Below are positions 24,930 through 33,500 of a DNA stretch of 64,000 nt, piece by piece. The stretch's first letter is position 1; every line of letters begins with the position of its first letter. The stretch spans positions 4,280 through 68,279 of the forward strand of contig UQRU01000002.1 of assembly GCA_900543475.1 (NCBI GenBank), given 5' to 3'. The notes under the pieces were generated by a model that ran no database searches, had not been told where the DNA came from, and worked only from the letters and a program-made list of their open reading frames with translations. This DNA comes from an uncultured Eubacteriales bacterium. GTDB lineage: Bacteria; Bacillota; Clostridia; Christensenellales; CAG-138. The position numbers and the translations under genes are program-made.

Positions 24930-25724
24930 ATGCGGATAACCTGCATTCAAATGGACGTGGCCTTTGCCAGGCCCGAGGAGAATTTCCGCCAGGCGGAAGC
25001 TCTGGTGCGCCAGGCAGCCAAAGAAGAGCGGCCCGACGTCATTCTGCTGCCGGAGCTGTGGAACACGGGATTTTTCCCCAAGGAAGGCCTGGACGAGCTG
25101 GCGGACCCAGATGGCCAGCGCACGGCGGCGCTGTGTGGGGGCTTGGCCCGGGAGTTGGGGGTCAACCTGGTGGCGGGTAGCGTGGCCTGCCTGCGGGAGG
25201 GCAAGCGCTACAACACCGCTATGGCCTTCAACCGGCAGGGTAGCCTGGTGGGCTCCTATGACAAGACCCACCTGTTCTCCCCCATGGAGGAGGACGTATA
25301 TTTCCAGGCGGGGGACCATCTGGCGGTCTTTCCCCTGGACGATACCCTCTGCGGCCTTTTGATCTGCTATGACCTCAGGTTCCCGGAGTTGACCCGTACC
25401 CTGGCCCTACAAGGCGTCCAGGTGCTCTTCCTAGTAGCCCAGTGGCCGGTGCAGCGGGCGGGGCATCTGCGGCTACTATATGAGGCCCGGGCTGTGGAAA
25501 ACCAGATGTTTGTGGCCTGCTGCAACGCCTGCGGCCAGGATGACGCTGGTACCCGGTTTGGCGGCAACAGCGGCTTGGTGGACCCCTGGGGCACGGTATT
25601 GGCTCGGGCCGGAGAGACCCCCTGCTTCCTCAGCGGGGATTGCGATCTGTCCATCACCGCCGGCATCCGGGCGGGGATCAACGTGTTCCGGGATCGCCGG
25701 CCCGACCTCTATCATTGCTCCTGA
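24930..25724 (+). CDS. Nitrilase-superfamily amidohydrolase (omega-amidase-like)
   Basis: A 264-residue carbon-nitrogen hydrolase with the Glu-Lys-Cys triad at about E42 (LLPELWNTG), K112 (YDKTHLF) and C146 (LICYDLRFPEL). Size and motifs match omega-amidase/NIT2-like enzymes, which hydrolyse omega-amides of 2-oxo acids, though other small amides are possible. It lies 18 bases after the synthetase fusion gene and should share its T-box-controlled transcript. It could supply 2-oxo acids or free carboxylates to the pathway. Confidence 0.9.
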   Translation: MRITCIQMDVAFARPEENFRQAEALVRQAAKEERPDVILLPELWNTGFFPKEGLDELADPDGQRTAALCGGLARELGVNLVAGSVACLREGKRYNTAMAFNRQGSLVGSYDKTHLFSPMEEDVYFQAGDHLAVFPLDDTLCGLLICYDLRFPELTRTLALQGVQVLFLVAQWPVQRAGHLRLLYEARAVENQMFVACCNACGQDDAGTRFGGNSGLVDPWGTVLARAGETPCFLSGDCDLSITAGIRAGINVFRDRRPDLYHCS

Positions 25725-25761
25725 TCTTTGACCGCGTGTCTTTGTATCCATTCGCATAGGC

Positions 25762-25800
25762 AAACGCCCTGGGCTTCTGAATTGCCCAGGGCGTTTTTTT
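25762..25800 (+). terminator. Strong terminator after the nitrilase gene
   Basis: AAACGCCCTGGGC/GCCCAGGGCGTTT is a perfect 13-bp stem with a 9-base loop followed by seven T residues. Confidence 0.92.
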
Positions 25801-25859
25801 GTGGTTGCGGGGCCTAGACGACGGCCCAGCTCCGCGGCGGGGGGCGGCGGCGTTTGGCG

Positions 25860-25886
25860 CGCCCGGGGCCCTATGGGCCCCGGGCG
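25860..25886. repeat. Very GC-rich perfect hairpin
   Basis: CGCCCGGGGCCC and GGGCCCCGGGCG form a 12-bp perfect stem around TAT in the gap between convergent genes. Its extreme GC content directly precedes a homopolymer block and may have disturbed sequencing. Confidence 0.6.
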
Positions 25887-25899
25887 GACAAACGGGGGC

Positions 25900-26000
<101 letters not shown>

Positions 26001-26042
26001 CCGACGGAGCTTCAGGCGCACAGGAGAGGAGGCCGAGACGGA

Positions 26043-27299
26043 TCAGATGGGGGTGGCGTTGGCCAGGAGGTAGGCTTCCGCCTCCGGGGACCATAGACCG
26101 TTATACCGGTCGCAAATATCCGCCAACGTATGGAATAGAGGGTCCTGCTGCGCCCGAAACGCCGAGATGGCGGTGAGGGGCAATTGGATGTTGGTATAGA
26201 TCAGCTTTTTTCCGCCGGGCACCTGGGGCAGATTCAGGGTGGTGTCCACCACGCTGTTGAGACCGCCTATATGGGTCACCAGGATAGCCGGGGTAAGAAG
26301 CCCTCGGCTCATCATTTCCAGGGCCTCCACCATGTCCGCCGTATTGCCGCCGGAAGTGCCCACCACGTGGGTGGAGGCATAGTGTACGTTATAGAAATTG
26401 AAGCGGGCATTGAAAGCGGGATTGGAAGGGCCGGCGAAGAAATTTAGGCAGCCGTCCTCCCCCAGGATGGCGTCCGCCTGTTCCACCACAGCGGCCACCG
26501 GGGCAAAGCATAGTACGTCGTCATAGCCCTTGCCGCCATTTTGTGCCAACAGGGCGGCAACGGGGTCCTCCACAGCGCCGGTATTTAAATAGGTAAGCTG
26601 GATGCCGTTTTTTTTCGCTTCCCCTTGCGATAGGATCTGGCCGGCCCGATCCAGCCGTGTCTGGTCGATGTCCGTGACCACCAACCGGGCAGGCTTACGG
26701 TCGCAATGGAGGATATAGTCGATGGCAGCCAGGCCCATGGGCCCCACCCCGGCCAGGATGGCCATGGCGCCGCCTTCCCGGATGCCCATGGCGTGGTTGT
26801 AGCTACCCCGGAGGGTATGATACATGGCATGGAAGGTGCCGATAACGCAGCTGAGGGGTTCCGCCAGGGAGCCGCCGAAGAAATCCGCTCCCTCGTAGGG
26901 CAGCAGGCAGCCCATCTCCATCACCTGGTTGGGGATGATCACATAGGTGGCGTCCCCGCCGATATAGGGGAAGGAATAGCCGGGGGCGTCCAGGGTCCCC
27001 TGGTAATTGAGGGCGGGCTGGATGGCGAACTTGCTGCCGGGCTGGAATTGACCGGCCCATTTTTCCCCCACCTTCAAAATCTCCCCGCAGAACTCATGGC
27101 CGATGATCACCGGGTTTTCGGCTACGTTATCCGGCACCCGTTTGTGGGCCGGACCTTGGACGGCTGCCTTGTAGGAGGACATGCACAAACTGTCTGATAT
27201 CACCCGGGCCAGGATCTCGTCCGGGCCGGGCTCAGGGAGGAAAAAGCTTTCCAACCGCAGGTCGTTTTTTCCATAAAGCCGCACGGCTTTTGTTTGCAT
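26043..27299 (-). CDS. Zinc-dependent medium-chain dehydrogenase (sorbose-phosphate-reductase-like)
   Basis: A 418-residue MDR-superfamily protein with GHEFCGEIL near residue 67, a Rossmann GVGPMG motif around residue 185 and a DID-type nucleotide-ribose acidic end. It is longer than standard 340-residue sorbitol dehydrogenases and resembles the L-sorbose-1-phosphate reductase branch. It is the last gene of the rhamnose cluster. Reduction of lactaldehyde or oxidation of a related polyol is possible, but the substrate is not established. Confidence 0.82.
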   Translation of the reverse strand: MQTKAVRLYGKNDLRLESFFLPEPGPDEILARVISDSLCMSSYKAAVQGPAHKRVPDNVAENPVIIGHEFCGEILKVGEKWAGQFQPGSKFAIQPALNYQGTLDAPGYSFPYIGGDATYVIIPNQVMEMGCLLPYEGADFFGGSLAEPLSCVIGTFHAMYHTLRGSYNHAMGIREGGAMAILAGVGPMGLAAIDYILHCDRKPARLVVTDIDQTRLDRAGQILSQGEAKKNGIQLTYLNTGAVEDPVAALLAQNGGKGYDDVLCFAPVAAVVEQADAILGEDGCLNFFAGPSNPAFNARFNFYNVHYASTHVVGTSGGNTADMVEALEMMSRGLLTPAILVTHIGGLNSVVDTTLNLPQVPGGKKLIYTNIQLPLTAISAFRAQQDPLFHTLADICDRYNGLWSPEAEAYLLANATPI

Positions 27300-27337
27300 G
27301 GAATATACCGCCTTTCAGAAGAATCGAAGGGTTTTCG

Positions 27338-28501
27338 TCAATCCCGGGCTTCCCGGCGCACCAGCGCCCAGGCGGCGTCCACCAGATGGGAGAAGCCGGG
27401 TTCCGCCAGCTTTTGACAGATGAAGCTTTGCCTGGGGGAGTTTACGTCCTCCCCGGAGATCTCCCCCATGCCGTGGCGCAGGCATAGGGCCCTGAGCCGT
27501 TGGATCTGCTGGTCCGTGTTCCGAGAGGGCATATAGGTAATATAGCCCACGCCGGCTTGCTCCAGCACCTGGAACAGGCTGTCCAGGTAGCTGTCCTCAA
27601 ATTGTTCGGCTTTTTTGTCCCCGGTGACGCTTTCCACCACGTCTCCCAGGTAGGGATAGCATAGCAGGGCGTCGTATTTTTTGCATAGCCCCACCAGCTG
27701 GGATAAGGACATGCATTCGTCGGTGGCAGGTACATAGATGGGGGCGATCATATGGCTTTTGAGGATGCCCAATAAATCGTAGGAGAGATAGGGCCCCTTT
27801 TCCGCCAGCTGGGCCCGCTGCTTGGGTGAGACGGGGATGTTTAGCCGTTCCTCCAAAAAGGCGGCTAGGTCCTGCCCCTGGGAAAGGGTAAGGAGCTGTT
27901 GGGCCACGGCCCACATGAGGTGCCGTTCCGTTATGGAGCCTCCTTCCGCCCAATGGGAGATAGGCAACACATCCCGGTCAAAATCCACCTGGATGCCCAG
28001 GTGGCCATAGAGCCGGTTGATATTGTCCACCATCTGTCGGTTGCGGCGGTTGCGGGCCTGGCGATAGGGTTCGATGGCCTGTTGGAAGGCCCCGTGGCGC
28101 TCCGGCGGGATGCTGTGGACCGCCATGTAGGCGATGCCGGCCTGATCCGGGTTGTTCAGCTTGCGGGTTTCCAGGCCCGTGCCCTGGAAGGAGACCCGCA
28201 GTTCCATGCCGCAGGTCACCCCTATGCCCGCCAGCTTGCCCGCCCGGCGGAACTCCATGCCCCCAGCGATGGAATCGTGATCCATGATGCCGGCGGTCTG
28301 CAAGCCCGCCTCCCGGGCAAACCACACGGCGGCGGCGGGGGAATAGGGGCTGAAGGAATAAAAGGTATGGATGTGGTTGTTGGCGAATTGGGGCCTGGGG
28401 GTGGGCGGCGCGGCCTCCTCCGCTAAGAGCCGGGCCAGGTTGGCCAACCGGGTCTCCACATCCGGGTGGTTGAGCAGGGCCAGGGTTTGCTGTTTGTCCA
28501 T
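27338..28501 (-). CDS. PHP-domain metal-dependent hydrolase
   Basis: A 387-residue cytoplasmic protein with the PHP-type metal motifs NNHIHTFYSFS (about 41-51) and IMDHDSIAG, plus later acidic and His residues. PHP proteins include histidinol-phosphate phosphatases and other phosphoesterases. It is the fifth gene of the rhamnose cluster and starts 10 bases after the SDR stop. No standard step of rhamnose breakdown needs such an enzyme, so its role here is unknown; removal of a phosphorylated dead-end metabolite is one possibility. Confidence 0.8.
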   Translation of the reverse strand: MDKQQTLALLNHPDVETRLANLARLLAEEAAPPTPRPQFANNHIHTFYSFSPYSPAAAVWFAREAGLQTAGIMDHDSIAGGMEFRRAGKLAGIGVTCGMELRVSFQGTGLETRKLNNPDQAGIAYMAVHSIPPERHGAFQQAIEPYRQARNRRNRQMVDNINRLYGHLGIQVDFDRDVLPISHWAEGGSITERHLMWAVAQQLLTLSQGQDLAAFLEERLNIPVSPKQRAQLAEKGPYLSYDLLGILKSHMIAPIYVPATDECMSLSQLVGLCKKYDALLCYPYLGDVVESVTGDKKAEQFEDSYLDSLFQVLEQAGVGYITYMPSRNTDQQIQRLRALCLRHGMGEISGEDVNSPRQSFICQKLAEPGFSHLVDAAWALVRREARD

Positions 28502-28511
28502 GGCATTCTCC

Positions 28512-29384
28512 TTAGTTGAGCATGATCTGGCCTCCGGTCACCGGGATGGCCTGGCCGGTCTCATAGCATTGCTCCACGCAGTAGATAATGGCCTTGGCCA
28601 CGTCCTCGGGCAGACAACCCCGCTTGATGAGGGATTTGGACAGATAATAGTCCTTCACATCCTCTAGGGTTTTGGCGCCGGGCACCTTACCGGCATGTAG
28701 GTACTGGACGAAGAGGCCCCGTTCTGGGTCGCTCCATAGGGGGCCGTCGTAATAGTTGCCGGGGCAGACAGCGTTCACCTTGATGTTATGGGCGGCCAGC
28801 TCTAGGGCGAAGCTCTGGGTCAGGCCGATGCCGCCGAATTTGCCGCCGGCGTAGGCGCAATTGGCCTTGGAGCCGGCCAGGCCGGATTTGGAATTGACCT
28901 GGATGATGTCAAAAAACAGGCTGGGATCCGCCTGGTGCTGGGCCTGCATGATCTGGCTGGCATATTTGGCGCAAAGGAAGTAGCCGGTGTAGTTGACGCT
29001 GGTGACAAAGGAAAAGTCCTTGACGGACATTTCTTCCAGGGGGGCGGCCCGGAGCACCCCCGCATTGGAGACGAATAGGTCGATGCCCCCCAGGGCCTCC
29101 ACCACCTGACACACCAGGGCTTCCACCGAGGCCTCCTCCGCCACATTCACGCCGATGGCCAAAGTTCCCCGGCCGATTTGCAGAGCGGCTTTTTCCGCCA
29201 AGGCCACGTTCATATCTGCGATCACCACCCGTGCCCCCTCTAGGGCCAACTCTTGGGCGATCCCAAAACCAAAGCCCTGGGCGGCGCCGGTGACCACCGC
29301 CAGCTTGCCCCCCAGGCGGCCGGCGGAATCCGGGCGCTGGTACACATGGGCGGCGGCGTATGCCTTTGCTTCTTGCAGATTCAT
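28512..29384 (-). CDS. Short-chain dehydrogenase, separate RhaW-like half of the rhamnose aldolase/dehydrogenase
   Basis: A 290-residue SDR with the NAD-binding TGAAQGFGFG, NAG in SNAGVLR and a YxxxK catalytic pair in YAGGK preceded by NSKSG. Its N-terminus carries about 25 extra residues before the Rossmann fold. In many bacteria, rhamnulose-phosphate aldolase and lactaldehyde dehydrogenase are one protein (RhaEW, COG3347). Here the class II aldolase is the gene immediately upstream and this SDR probably supplies the second activity. A sorbitol-6-phosphate dehydrogenase-like role is the alternative. Confidence 0.85.
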   Translation of the reverse strand: MNLQEAKAYAAAHVYQRPDSAGRLGGKLAVVTGAAQGFGFGIAQELALEGARVVIADMNVALAEKAALQIGRGTLAIGVNVAEEASVEALVCQVVEALGGIDLFVSNAGVLRAAPLEEMSVKDFSFVTSVNYTGYFLCAKYASQIMQAQHQADPSLFFDIIQVNSKSGLAGSKANCAYAGGKFGGIGLTQSFALELAAHNIKVNAVCPGNYYDGPLWSDPERGLFVQYLHAGKVPGAKTLEDVKDYYLSKSLIKRGCLPEDVAKAIIYCVEQCYETGQAIPVTGGQIMLN

Positions 29385-29421
29385 GGATACACACTCCTTT
29401 GTTTCCGGGCGGGAGCCCCGC

Positions 29422-30501
29422 TCATTTCATCTGGGATTTCCGGTAGGACTCCACCTCCCAATGGGTGATGAAATCCGTCAGCTCCTGGGTCATGTGTTGG
29501 TAACCGCCAAAGGCTTGGCTATAGACGGCGATCTTTACCGCGTCCTGGAAGAGCAGGGCTGCGGTATCGGCTGCCTTTTGGGTATGGCCCAGGGCATAGG
29601 AACCGCTCCCCCCCACCAGCACCAGCCGGCAACCGGCGGGTATTTGCTCCAGGGCAGCCAGGTCCTCCGGACCTTCCATATAAGCGGGCGCAGCCCCGTA
29701 ATAGACGATATGGTCTGGGGTAAAGGCGCCTAATACCGGCGCGGCAGCCTGGGGGGATCGGGCCAGGGCCAAAATGTCCCGGCCGCCTGAAAAGGCCGCA
29801 TATTCCATTTGGCAGCGTTCCTTCAGCAGCTGGGTCAGCCGGGGGACCTCCCGGCCTGCGGGGGTCAGGTCCGGAACCTGCCGGACCTCCTTGGCCAGGG
29901 TATCCCGCACCCAGGCATACAAGCCGTCGATCTCCTCCGGGGTGTCACCGGCCACGAAGATGCCGTGGTTTTGCAGCAGTAAGATCTGGGGCAGCCGGCC
30001 CGTGCGGGCCTTATGGCGGGCCATGGCTTCCCTGCACAGGCTGGCCAACACGTAGCCCGGCCGGCAAAGGGGGACCCATAGAACCTGGTCGCCAAAGAGA
30101 CGGCGGCAGGCGGCTTCCCCTTCCCGGCTGCAGGTCAAGCCGTTGATCAGGGCCGGGTGCACGTGGAGCACCAGCCGCTGGGGAAACAGGTTATGCAGGG
30201 GCGCTTCCACGCTGGGCCGGCGGGTCTCCCCGGGCAGGGCCCGGGTGGCCATCACCGCCTGCAAAAAGGCTGCCTCCCGGGCCGCGTCCTCCGCAGGATA
30301 GCTTTGGGCCATGGCGACATCCATTTTGTGCCGGTCGATGGGGACAAAGCCCGCTTCATCCATGGTAGCCAACTGCACGCCGGAGCACTTGATGTACATC
30401 CGGTGGGGGTCCTTGGCCGAGGTGTTGCCGCCGCCGGCCAGCACCGCCTCCGGGTCGCTCCCATAGCGTCGGGACAGGGCGATGATATCCTGTAGTTCCA
30501 T
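29422..30501 (-). CDS. Class II aldolase, separate RhaE-like half (probable rhamnulose-1-phosphate aldolase)
   Basis: A 359-residue class II aldolase/adducin protein with AGGGNTSAKD near the N-terminus, metal-binding histidines in VLHVHP and LLQNHGIF, and a C-terminal segment ALGGYQHMTQEL like that of the aldolase half of RhaEW. It would cleave L-rhamnulose-1-phosphate into dihydroxyacetone phosphate and L-lactaldehyde. It sits 9 bases after rhaA. Substrate assignment rests on the flanking rhamnose genes. Confidence 0.87.
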   Translation of the reverse strand: MELQDIIALSRRYGSDPEAVLAGGGNTSAKDPHRMYIKCSGVQLATMDEAGFVPIDRHKMDVAMAQSYPAEDAAREAAFLQAVMATRALPGETRRPSVEAPLHNLFPQRLVLHVHPALINGLTCSREGEAACRRLFGDQVLWVPLCRPGYVLASLCREAMARHKARTGRLPQILLLQNHGIFVAGDTPEEIDGLYAWVRDTLAKEVRQVPDLTPAGREVPRLTQLLKERCQMEYAAFSGGRDILALARSPQAAAPVLGAFTPDHIVYYGAAPAYMEGPEDLAALEQIPAGCRLVLVGGSGSYALGHTQKAADTAALLFQDAVKIAVYSQAFGGYQHMTQELTDFITHWEVESYRKSQMK

Positions 30502-30510
30502 GGGGCCTCC

Positions 30511-31746
30511 TTAACGCTTGCTGAGCACATCCGCCTCATATTGGGCAATGGCGGCATACCAGCTCTCCCGCTGGGGCGCTTGTTGCCGCCGGCAATATTC
30601 GTCCCAAACGATGCCCCAAGGATAGGTCTTAAGCTCCTCGCTCCGATACATCAGCTCCGTGAACCGGCTTTGGGCCTGAAGGGCTTTCAGATCCTCCCAG
30701 GGCTGCAGCAGGGCATAGAGCAGGGCTTTTTGCATATTGCGGGTACCCACCACCCAGGCGGCGATCCGGTTGATGGAGGCGTCGAAATAATCCAGGCCGA
30801 TCAACACCTTATGGGCTGCATCGTTGCGGATGATCTCCTTGGCGATCTCCACCAGCTCATCCTCCAGCAGCACCACATGGTCGCTATCCCAGCGGACGCC
30901 CCGGGTCACGTGGAGGGGGACCCGGTCAAAATAGCACAGCAAGCTGGGAAGCTTATCGCTGACCACTTCCGTGGGGTGGTAGTGGCCGTTGTCCAGCAGG
31001 TTGTAGACGCCGGGATGGGTGGCGGCATAGGCGATATAGAATTCGCTGGAACCTACCGTATAGGCTTCCAGGCCAATGCCGAACACCTTGGATTCCACGC
31101 TATCCACCACCCCGGGCAGCTTTTCTGCAAAGATCTGATCCAGGCTATCCTTGAGCCGGAGCCGGGGCCCCATACGGTCCGCCGGGATGTCTTTATATCC
31201 ATCCGGCACCCATACGTTGCAGGCGGAATAGGTATGCAGCTCTTTTGCAAAATAGGCGGCGATCCGGCGGCAGGCGATCCCATGCTGGATCCAGAAGCGG
31301 CGAACGGTCTCGTCGGGACTGCTGAGGGTCAGGCTATCCGCAGCCATGGGATGGCTGAAGAAGGTGGGGTTAAAATCCAAGCCGATGCCGTTTTTCTTGG
31401 CAAAGTCCACCCAGGGCGCAAAATGCTTAGGCTCCAGTTTGTCCCGATCCACTTTTTCGCCAGGGGCAAAGATGGCGTAAGAGGCGTGCAGGTTCAGCCG
31501 CTTGGGGCCGGGGATCAGGGAAAAGGCCAGCTCCAGATCCGCCATGAGCTCCTGGGGATTACGGGCCTTGCCGGGATAGTTGCCGGTGGTCTGGATGCCC
31601 CCGGTGAGGCCGCCGTCGGAATCGAACCCCATCACATCATCCCCCTGCCAGCAATGGATGCTAATGGGGATATTGGAAAGGGTATCCAGCGCCTTTTCAA
31701 CATCGACGCCTATGTCAGCATACATTTTTTTTGTTTGTTCCAACAT
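30511..31746 (-). CDS. rhaA: L-rhamnose isomerase
   Basis: A 411-residue metal-dependent enzyme converting L-rhamnose to L-rhamnulose. The N-terminal SIHCWQGDDVMGF, the GKARNPQEL segment, LNLHASYAIF and the DFNPTFFSHP region are all characteristic of RhaA. It is second in the minus-strand rhamnose operon, 52 bases after the kinase gene. Confidence 0.96.
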   Translation of the reverse strand: MLEQTKKMYADIGVDVEKALDTLSNIPISIHCWQGDDVMGFDSDGGLTGGIQTTGNYPGKARNPQELMADLELAFSLIPGPKRLNLHASYAIFAPGEKVDRDKLEPKHFAPWVDFAKKNGIGLDFNPTFFSHPMAADSLTLSSPDETVRRFWIQHGIACRRIAAYFAKELHTYSACNVWVPDGYKDIPADRMGPRLRLKDSLDQIFAEKLPGVVDSVESKVFGIGLEAYTVGSSEFYIAYAATHPGVYNLLDNGHYHPTEVVSDKLPSLLCYFDRVPLHVTRGVRWDSDHVVLLEDELVEIAKEIIRNDAAHKVLIGLDYFDASINRIAAWVVGTRNMQKALLYALLQPWEDLKALQAQSRFTELMYRSEELKTYPWGIVWDEYCRRQQAPQRESWYAAIAQYEADVLSKR

Positions 31747-31798
31747 GGTCTAACTCCTTTGCATGAAAAGATTGATATGGCTATCCGCCCGGCTTGGA

Positions 31799-33196
31799 TC
31801 ACACAGGCAGAATATCGAAGCTCTCCCGAATAGCGGCCCGGGCTTGGGTAAGGTGGGCGTATTCGCCGGCCTGGATCATTTGGCACAATAGGTTGCCAAG
31901 GGCGGTCCCCTCTACGGGCCCTGCAAAAACCGGCAGCCCGGTGGCCGCTGCGGTCATCTCGTTCAGATAGGAATCCTGGCAGCCGCCCCCCACGATGTTG
32001 ATGCTGGTATATTTTTTGCCGGTGATGTGCTGCAATTCGGCGGCGGCTCCGGCATAACACTTCGCTAGGCCCCGGTAGGCGCATTGCATCAGCTGGCCTG
32101 GGGATTCCGGGATGGGCTGCTCGGTCTCCCGGCAATAGTCCCGTATGGCGCCGATCATGCTCTCAGGCGCCAGGAACCGGCTGTCGTTGGCGTCGATGAC
32201 AGCCTGGAAAGTGCTGTTGCGCCGGGCCAGATCTCCCAATTGGGTATAGCTATACCGGTCGTCCAGTTCATGGCGGATAGATTGGATGATCCAAAGTCCC
32301 ATAATGTTTTTTAGATAACAGTATGTGCCGTTATACCCGCCCTCGTTGGTAAGGTTATACTGCCGGCTCCGCTCGGTGGTGATGGGATTATTGAGTTCAA
32401 CCCCCATCAGGCTCCAGGTGCCGCTGCTGATGTAGATGGAATGTTCGTCCGCCAAAGGCACGGCCATCACCGCAGAAGCGGTGTCGTGGGAGGCTACCAG
32501 GGATACGGTACAATTGAATCCCACCTCTTGGGCGATCTCCCGCCTCAGCTGGCCCACGGTCTCCCCGGGCATGTGGATGGGGCCGAACATGTGGGCGGGA
32601 TAGCCCAGGGCGCCCAGGATCTCCGGGGCCCAGGTGCGGGTCTGGGCGTCCACCAGACCGGTGGAGGTGGCGTTGGTATACTCGTTCATATCCACCCCGG
32701 TAAGCAGATAGTTAAAGTATTCCGGGGTCATCAAAAAGCGGGCGCTGCGACGGAACCGGGCAGGGTCCTCCCGGCGGGTGGCCCATAACTGATAGATGGA
32801 ATTGAAGGGCTGACGCTGGATGCCTGTGAGGCTATACAGCTGCTTTTCTGAGATGCGGGCGCTGACCTCGGGCACGGCGCTTTCGTTGCGGCCGTCCCGG
32901 TAGGCCATGAAGGGGCCGATGGGCTGGCCGCTGCTATCCAGCAATACGTAATCCACCGCCCAGGTGTCGATGCCCAGGCTTACCGGGATCTTCCCCGCCG
33001 CCTTGCAAGCCTTCATGCCCTCCAGGATATGCCCGAACAGGGCGTCGTAATCCCAGCAAAGCAGCTCCCCTTGCCGGACTAAATTATTGGGGAAGCGGTA
33101 GACTTCATCCAGGAGGATCTTGCCGTTTTTGACATATCCCAAAATATGCCGGCCGCTGGAAGCGCCGATGTCGATCGCAAGGAAATAGTTTGTCAT
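31799..33196 (-). CDS. rhaB: Rhamnulokinase
   Basis: A 465-residue FGGY-family kinase that phosphorylates L-rhamnulose. The phosphate-1 motif is AIDIGASSGR, followed by GIDTWAVDYVLLD and, later, SSGTWSLMGVE and NIVGGGCQDSYLNE. ATG 33196 is preceded by GGAAGGA at suitable distance; the longer open frame upstream runs through the promoter region. It is the first gene of the rhamnose catabolic operon and is divergent from the AraC regulator. Confidence 0.96.
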   Translation of the reverse strand: MTNYFLAIDIGASSGRHILGYVKNGKILLDEVYRFPNNLVRQGELLCWDYDALFGHILEGMKACKAAGKIPVSLGIDTWAVDYVLLDSSGQPIGPFMAYRDGRNESAVPEVSARISEKQLYSLTGIQRQPFNSIYQLWATRREDPARFRRSARFLMTPEYFNYLLTGVDMNEYTNATSTGLVDAQTRTWAPEILGALGYPAHMFGPIHMPGETVGQLRREIAQEVGFNCTVSLVASHDTASAVMAVPLADEHSIYISSGTWSLMGVELNNPITTERSRQYNLTNEGGYNGTYCYLKNIMGLWIIQSIRHELDDRYSYTQLGDLARRNSTFQAVIDANDSRFLAPESMIGAIRDYCRETEQPIPESPGQLMQCAYRGLAKCYAGAAAELQHITGKKYTSINIVGGGCQDSYLNEMTAAATGLPVFAGPVEGTALGNLLCQMIQAGEYAHLTQARAAIRESFDILPV

Positions 33197-33310
33197 GGAA
33201 CTGCATCCTTCCTTTATTAGACTTGCCAATGGGGACCCATACGCGCCCATAACCAGGGACGATACGCAGAAAAGATGAGGCCGCCCCAAGTGAAGTGGGG
33301 GGATGGTTTG

Positions 33311-33340
33311 ATTATAAAGGCAGAGACAAAGGGGGAACAA
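33311..33340 (-). promoter_or_regulatory. Promoter of the rhamnose catabolic operon
   Basis: Minus-strand TTGTTC (33340-33335) and TATAAT (33316-33311) with an 18-bp spacer lie about 115 bases before rhaB. The weak -35 box suits an AraC-activated promoter. Confidence 0.6.
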
Positions 33341-33428
33341 TGACAGGTGTTGACCAAAAAACTGTCTTTTCTTGCAGACGGAAGAATTGCGATGATACGA
33401 ATATATCTTGGGAAAATCATAGTTTGCA

Positions 33429-33457
33429 TTGTCATAGCAAAAAAAATCTGCTACTAT
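33429..33457 (+). promoter_or_regulatory. Promoter of the rhamnose-island AraC regulator
   Basis: TTGTCA (33429-33434) and TACTAT (33452-33457) are 17 bp apart, about 45 bases before the regulator start. Confidence 0.6.
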
Positions 33458-33500
33458 GAATCCAAACCAGCCCCTTGGGGCAGAGGGAAAGGAACCCGGC

